Positions 6,435 to 7,225 of a DNA stretch of 7,225 bases are shown here, in pieces. Location: contig JAFOHW010000003.1 of the NCBI GenBank assembly GCA_017421685.1, positions 1 through 7,225 on the forward strand. Direction: 5' to 3'. The notes under the pieces were generated by a model. The model made no database searches, was not told where the DNA came from, and saw only the letters and a program-made list of their open reading frames with translations. The position numbers and the translations under genes are program-made. This stretch comes from Candidatus Saccharimonadota bacterium (GTDB taxonomy: Bacteria; Patescibacteriota; Saccharimonadia; Saccharimonadales; Saccharimonadaceae). Position 1 is the first letter of the stretch, and every line of letters begins with the position of its first letter.

Positions 6435-6452
6435 GCCCCACCCGGATCACCA
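6435..6452 (+). repeat. Direct repeat copy 2: orphan tRNA-Lys 3' end
   Basis: Identical over 18 bases to the tRNA end at 6250-6267, including CCA. No tRNA 5' part precedes it: the 5' half of a T stem is missing and a hairpin lies there instead. It is probably the original tRNA end displaced by an insertion, since a conventional terminator follows 20 bases later. Confidence 0.93.
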
Positions 6453-6471
6453 AATGAAAGAATTATTGAAC

Positions 6472-6496
6472 CCGCCGAAAGGCGGTGTTTTTATTT
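6472..6496 (+). terminator. Intrinsic terminator, + strand
   Basis: CCGCC (6472-6476), GAAA tetraloop, GGCGG (6481-6485), then TGTTTTTATTT. The T run is on the + side only, so it serves rightward transcription from the tRNA. It probably was the tRNA's own terminator before the 185-bp unit came between them. It overlaps the last codons of the YjbR-like gene on the other strand. Confidence 0.8.
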
Positions 6497-6865
6497 GGCT
6501 GAGAGTAAGTGGCTTTTCTTAATGAGTTCAAATATTAGCCCGTTCGGTAAAGTCCCATCAAGCCAAATAGTGATCCAGTTGTTCTTATTCATGTGATAAG
6601 CCGGGAAGACATGGTCACTCGTTTCTACGAAGTCATAAGTCTGATTTTTATCGAACTTGAGATTAATAACGTCGATTGCTTTATCTTCTTTTAGTCCCAG
6701 ACTCTTGCTGGATATAGTTGCTACTAATGCAAACCATTTCTTGTTATTGTCATGGCGGAAGACTGCGTAACCTGGATAGCGATCTGGCCATAAGAATTCT
6801 AGATTCGCTCCATATTCAGATTTAATATGTTTCACTACTATATTCGCTTGTCTTTTCTCGCTCAT
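6491..6865 (-). CDS. MmcQ/YjbR family protein
   Basis: A 124-residue soluble protein matching the MmcQ/YjbR (DUF419) family over its full usual length of about 110-125 residues. Family marks are GYAVFRHDNNKKWFALVATI (about residues 31-50), DVINLKFD (64-71), VFPAYHMNKNNWITIWLDG (85-103) and the C-terminal LIKKSHLLS. The family has a CyaY-like alpha/beta fold. It is often labelled DNA-binding, but its biochemical role is not settled, so I assign none. The ATG at 6865 follows the upstream gene's TAA after 2 bases, so the two are very likely co-transcribed; only a weak purine run (TGGAA) precedes it. Codon choice (CTA, ATA, AGA, CGC, frequent ATC/TTC) differs from the GGA, CGG, TTG and ATT preference of the glmS block. 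Confidence 0.9.
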   Translation of the reverse strand: MSEKRQANIVVKHIKSEYGANLEFLWPDRYPGYAVFRHDNNKKWFALVATISSKSLGLKEDKAIDVINLKFDKNQTYDFVETSDHVFPAYHMNKNNWITIWLDGTLPNGLIFELIKKSHLLSAK

Positions 6866-6867
6866 TA

Positions 6868-7206
6868 TTATTCCACGTCAATACTTATCGAGATATTTCC
6901 ATCATCTAGGCTTGGCAAATTGTTAATATGCCCAATTTTTGAGTAGCTATAACTTGTGTCGAATGATTCATAGAAGATTACGAGACAGTTATCACCAAAT
7001 AACATTACGTCACCGGTTTCGATATGCTTCGGGCTATAAGTATTTGTTGGTAGAGATTCATTTAAATATACATATTTTTCATTGCCATTTAAGTCATTCA
7101 TTGAAAGTTCTAGCGGTAATAGTTTTATTAAGGCTGAAGTCGTAGAGTTATTCTCTAAATCTATTCCAAGTTTCTTGTTGTTAATATTTATATAAACTTT
7201 ATCCAT
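6868..7206 (-). CDS. Cyclophilin-like fold protein
   Basis: A 112-residue protein of the small bacterial cyclophilin-like family (Cyclophil_like2 type). It begins with beta strands (VYININNKKLGIDLENN), then TTSALIKLLPLELSMNDLNGNEKYVYL and ESLPTNTYSPKHIETGDVMLFGDNCLVIFYESFDTSYSYSKIGHI. The LP-L-M-DLNGNEKY, LPT...SP..I..GD.MLFG.NCLV.FY and SYSYSKIG runs are the family signature. Members have a cyclophilin-type barrel, but I know of no shown isomerase activity and assign none. Two in-frame ATGs lie at 7212 and 7206. GAGGAA abuts the first with no gap and stands 6 bases before the second, so 7206 is the better start. There is no signal peptide, suggesting a cytoplasmic protein. It is first of a two-gene unit with the YjbR-like gene; the promoter is outside the window. 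Confidence 0.87.
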   Translation of the reverse strand: MDKVYININNKKLGIDLENNSTTSALIKLLPLELSMNDLNGNEKYVYLNESLPTNTYSPKHIETGDVMLFGDNCLVIFYESFDTSYSYSKIGHINNLPSLDDGNISISIDVE

Positions 7207-7225
7207 AGTCATTTCCTCATTATCT
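7207..7225 (-). promoter_or_regulatory. Ribosome-binding site of the cyclophilin-like gene
   Basis: On the minus strand GAGGAA (7218-7213) directly abuts the ATG at 7212 and sits 6 bases before the ATG at 7206, so it favours the second start. A TGA overlaps the first ATG (ATGA), which would allow an upstream gene to end here, but that gene is outside the window. Confidence 0.6.

Larger units (their letters stand above)
6268..6452 (+). mobile_element. Putative 185-bp non-coding element bounded by tRNA-end repeats
   Basis: One full repeat unit, from just after the tRNA CCA to the end of the second 18-bp copy. Removing it would leave the tRNA sequence unchanged. It has no plausible reading frame, integrase or transposase. 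It is packed with inverted repeats: the long terminator-like stem, a GC-rich stem at 6322-6348, and two perfect stems at 6362-6389 and 6409-6432, both with TTTA loops. The stretches between stems are G- and C-rich (GGCGGGGC, GGCGACGCCCGGCG), unlike the AT-rich surroundings. The best reading is a small non-autonomous insertion or a reduced remnant of a tRNA-targeting element. A deletion between two tandem tRNA genes is the main alternative. Confidence 0.5.

Noticed and set aside
6310..6452. A second, degenerate tRNA gene ending at the repeated CCA
   Set aside because: Only the last 18 bases match. There is no acceptor 5' strand, D arm, anticodon arm or T-stem 5' half before it; the space is filled by unrelated perfect hairpins. 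An old tandem-tRNA deletion remains possible and is listed as the alternative.
6310..6452. A tmRNA fragment, integron attC site or CRISPR repeat
   Set aside because: There is no tag-peptide frame or tRNA-Ala-like end, no attC core sites that I can recognise, and no spaced direct repeats. The only direct repeat is the tRNA end.
6939..7145. A + strand frame of 68 codons opposite the cyclophilin-like gene
   Set aside because: It is antisense to a gene with a clear family signature and its translation resembles nothing I know.

Overview
The window reads as a compact, AT-rich bacterial chromosome segment. It has short or overlapping gene junctions, TATAAT-type promoters, a tRNA with encoded CCA and the standard stop codons (no in-frame TGA is needed). 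The Wzy/WbaZ-like gene content and the tight packing would fit a small-genome lineage such as Candidate Phyla Radiation/Patescibacteria. That placement is an impression from style, not proven by any single marker.

Layout. The end of a GNAT acetyltransferase (1-223, + strand) converges on a four-gene minus-strand block read from right to left. The order is glmS (6089-4263), a membrane polyprenyl-phosphate sugar-1-phosphate transferase (4233-2809), a WbaZ-like GT4 glycosyltransferase (2812-1667) and a Wzy/O-antigen-ligase family membrane protein (1683-247). GlmS makes glucosamine-6-P, the precursor of amino-sugar nucleotides. The phosphotransferase loads the first sugar onto the lipid carrier, the GT4 enzyme extends it, and the Wzy/ligase protein polymerises or transfers the glycan outside the membrane. 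Together they form a partial surface-glycan pathway. No flippase, sugar-nucleotide synthesis or export gene lies in the window. The phosphotransferase appears to have its own promoter overlapping the start codon, which predicts a leaderless message.

glmS and a tRNA-Lys(CTT) gene (6191-6267, + strand) diverge from back-to-back extended -10 promoters. The most striking region lies right after the tRNA. The last 18 bases of the tRNA recur 185 bp downstream (6435-6452). The DNA between the copies holds no gene but carries four strong hairpins, the first a long terminator-like stem that begins at the last base of the CCA. It looks like a tiny non-coding element inserted at the tRNA 3' end, with the tRNA restored and its original 3' end pushed downstream next to a conventional terminator.

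To the right, two small minus-strand genes (a cyclophilin-like fold protein at 7206-6868 and a MmcQ/YjbR family protein at 6865-6491) form a pair separated by 2 bp. Their codon use and strand composition differ from the left block: the + strand is strongly C-rich to the left but nearly balanced between G and C here. This fits acquired DNA next to a tRNA integration site.
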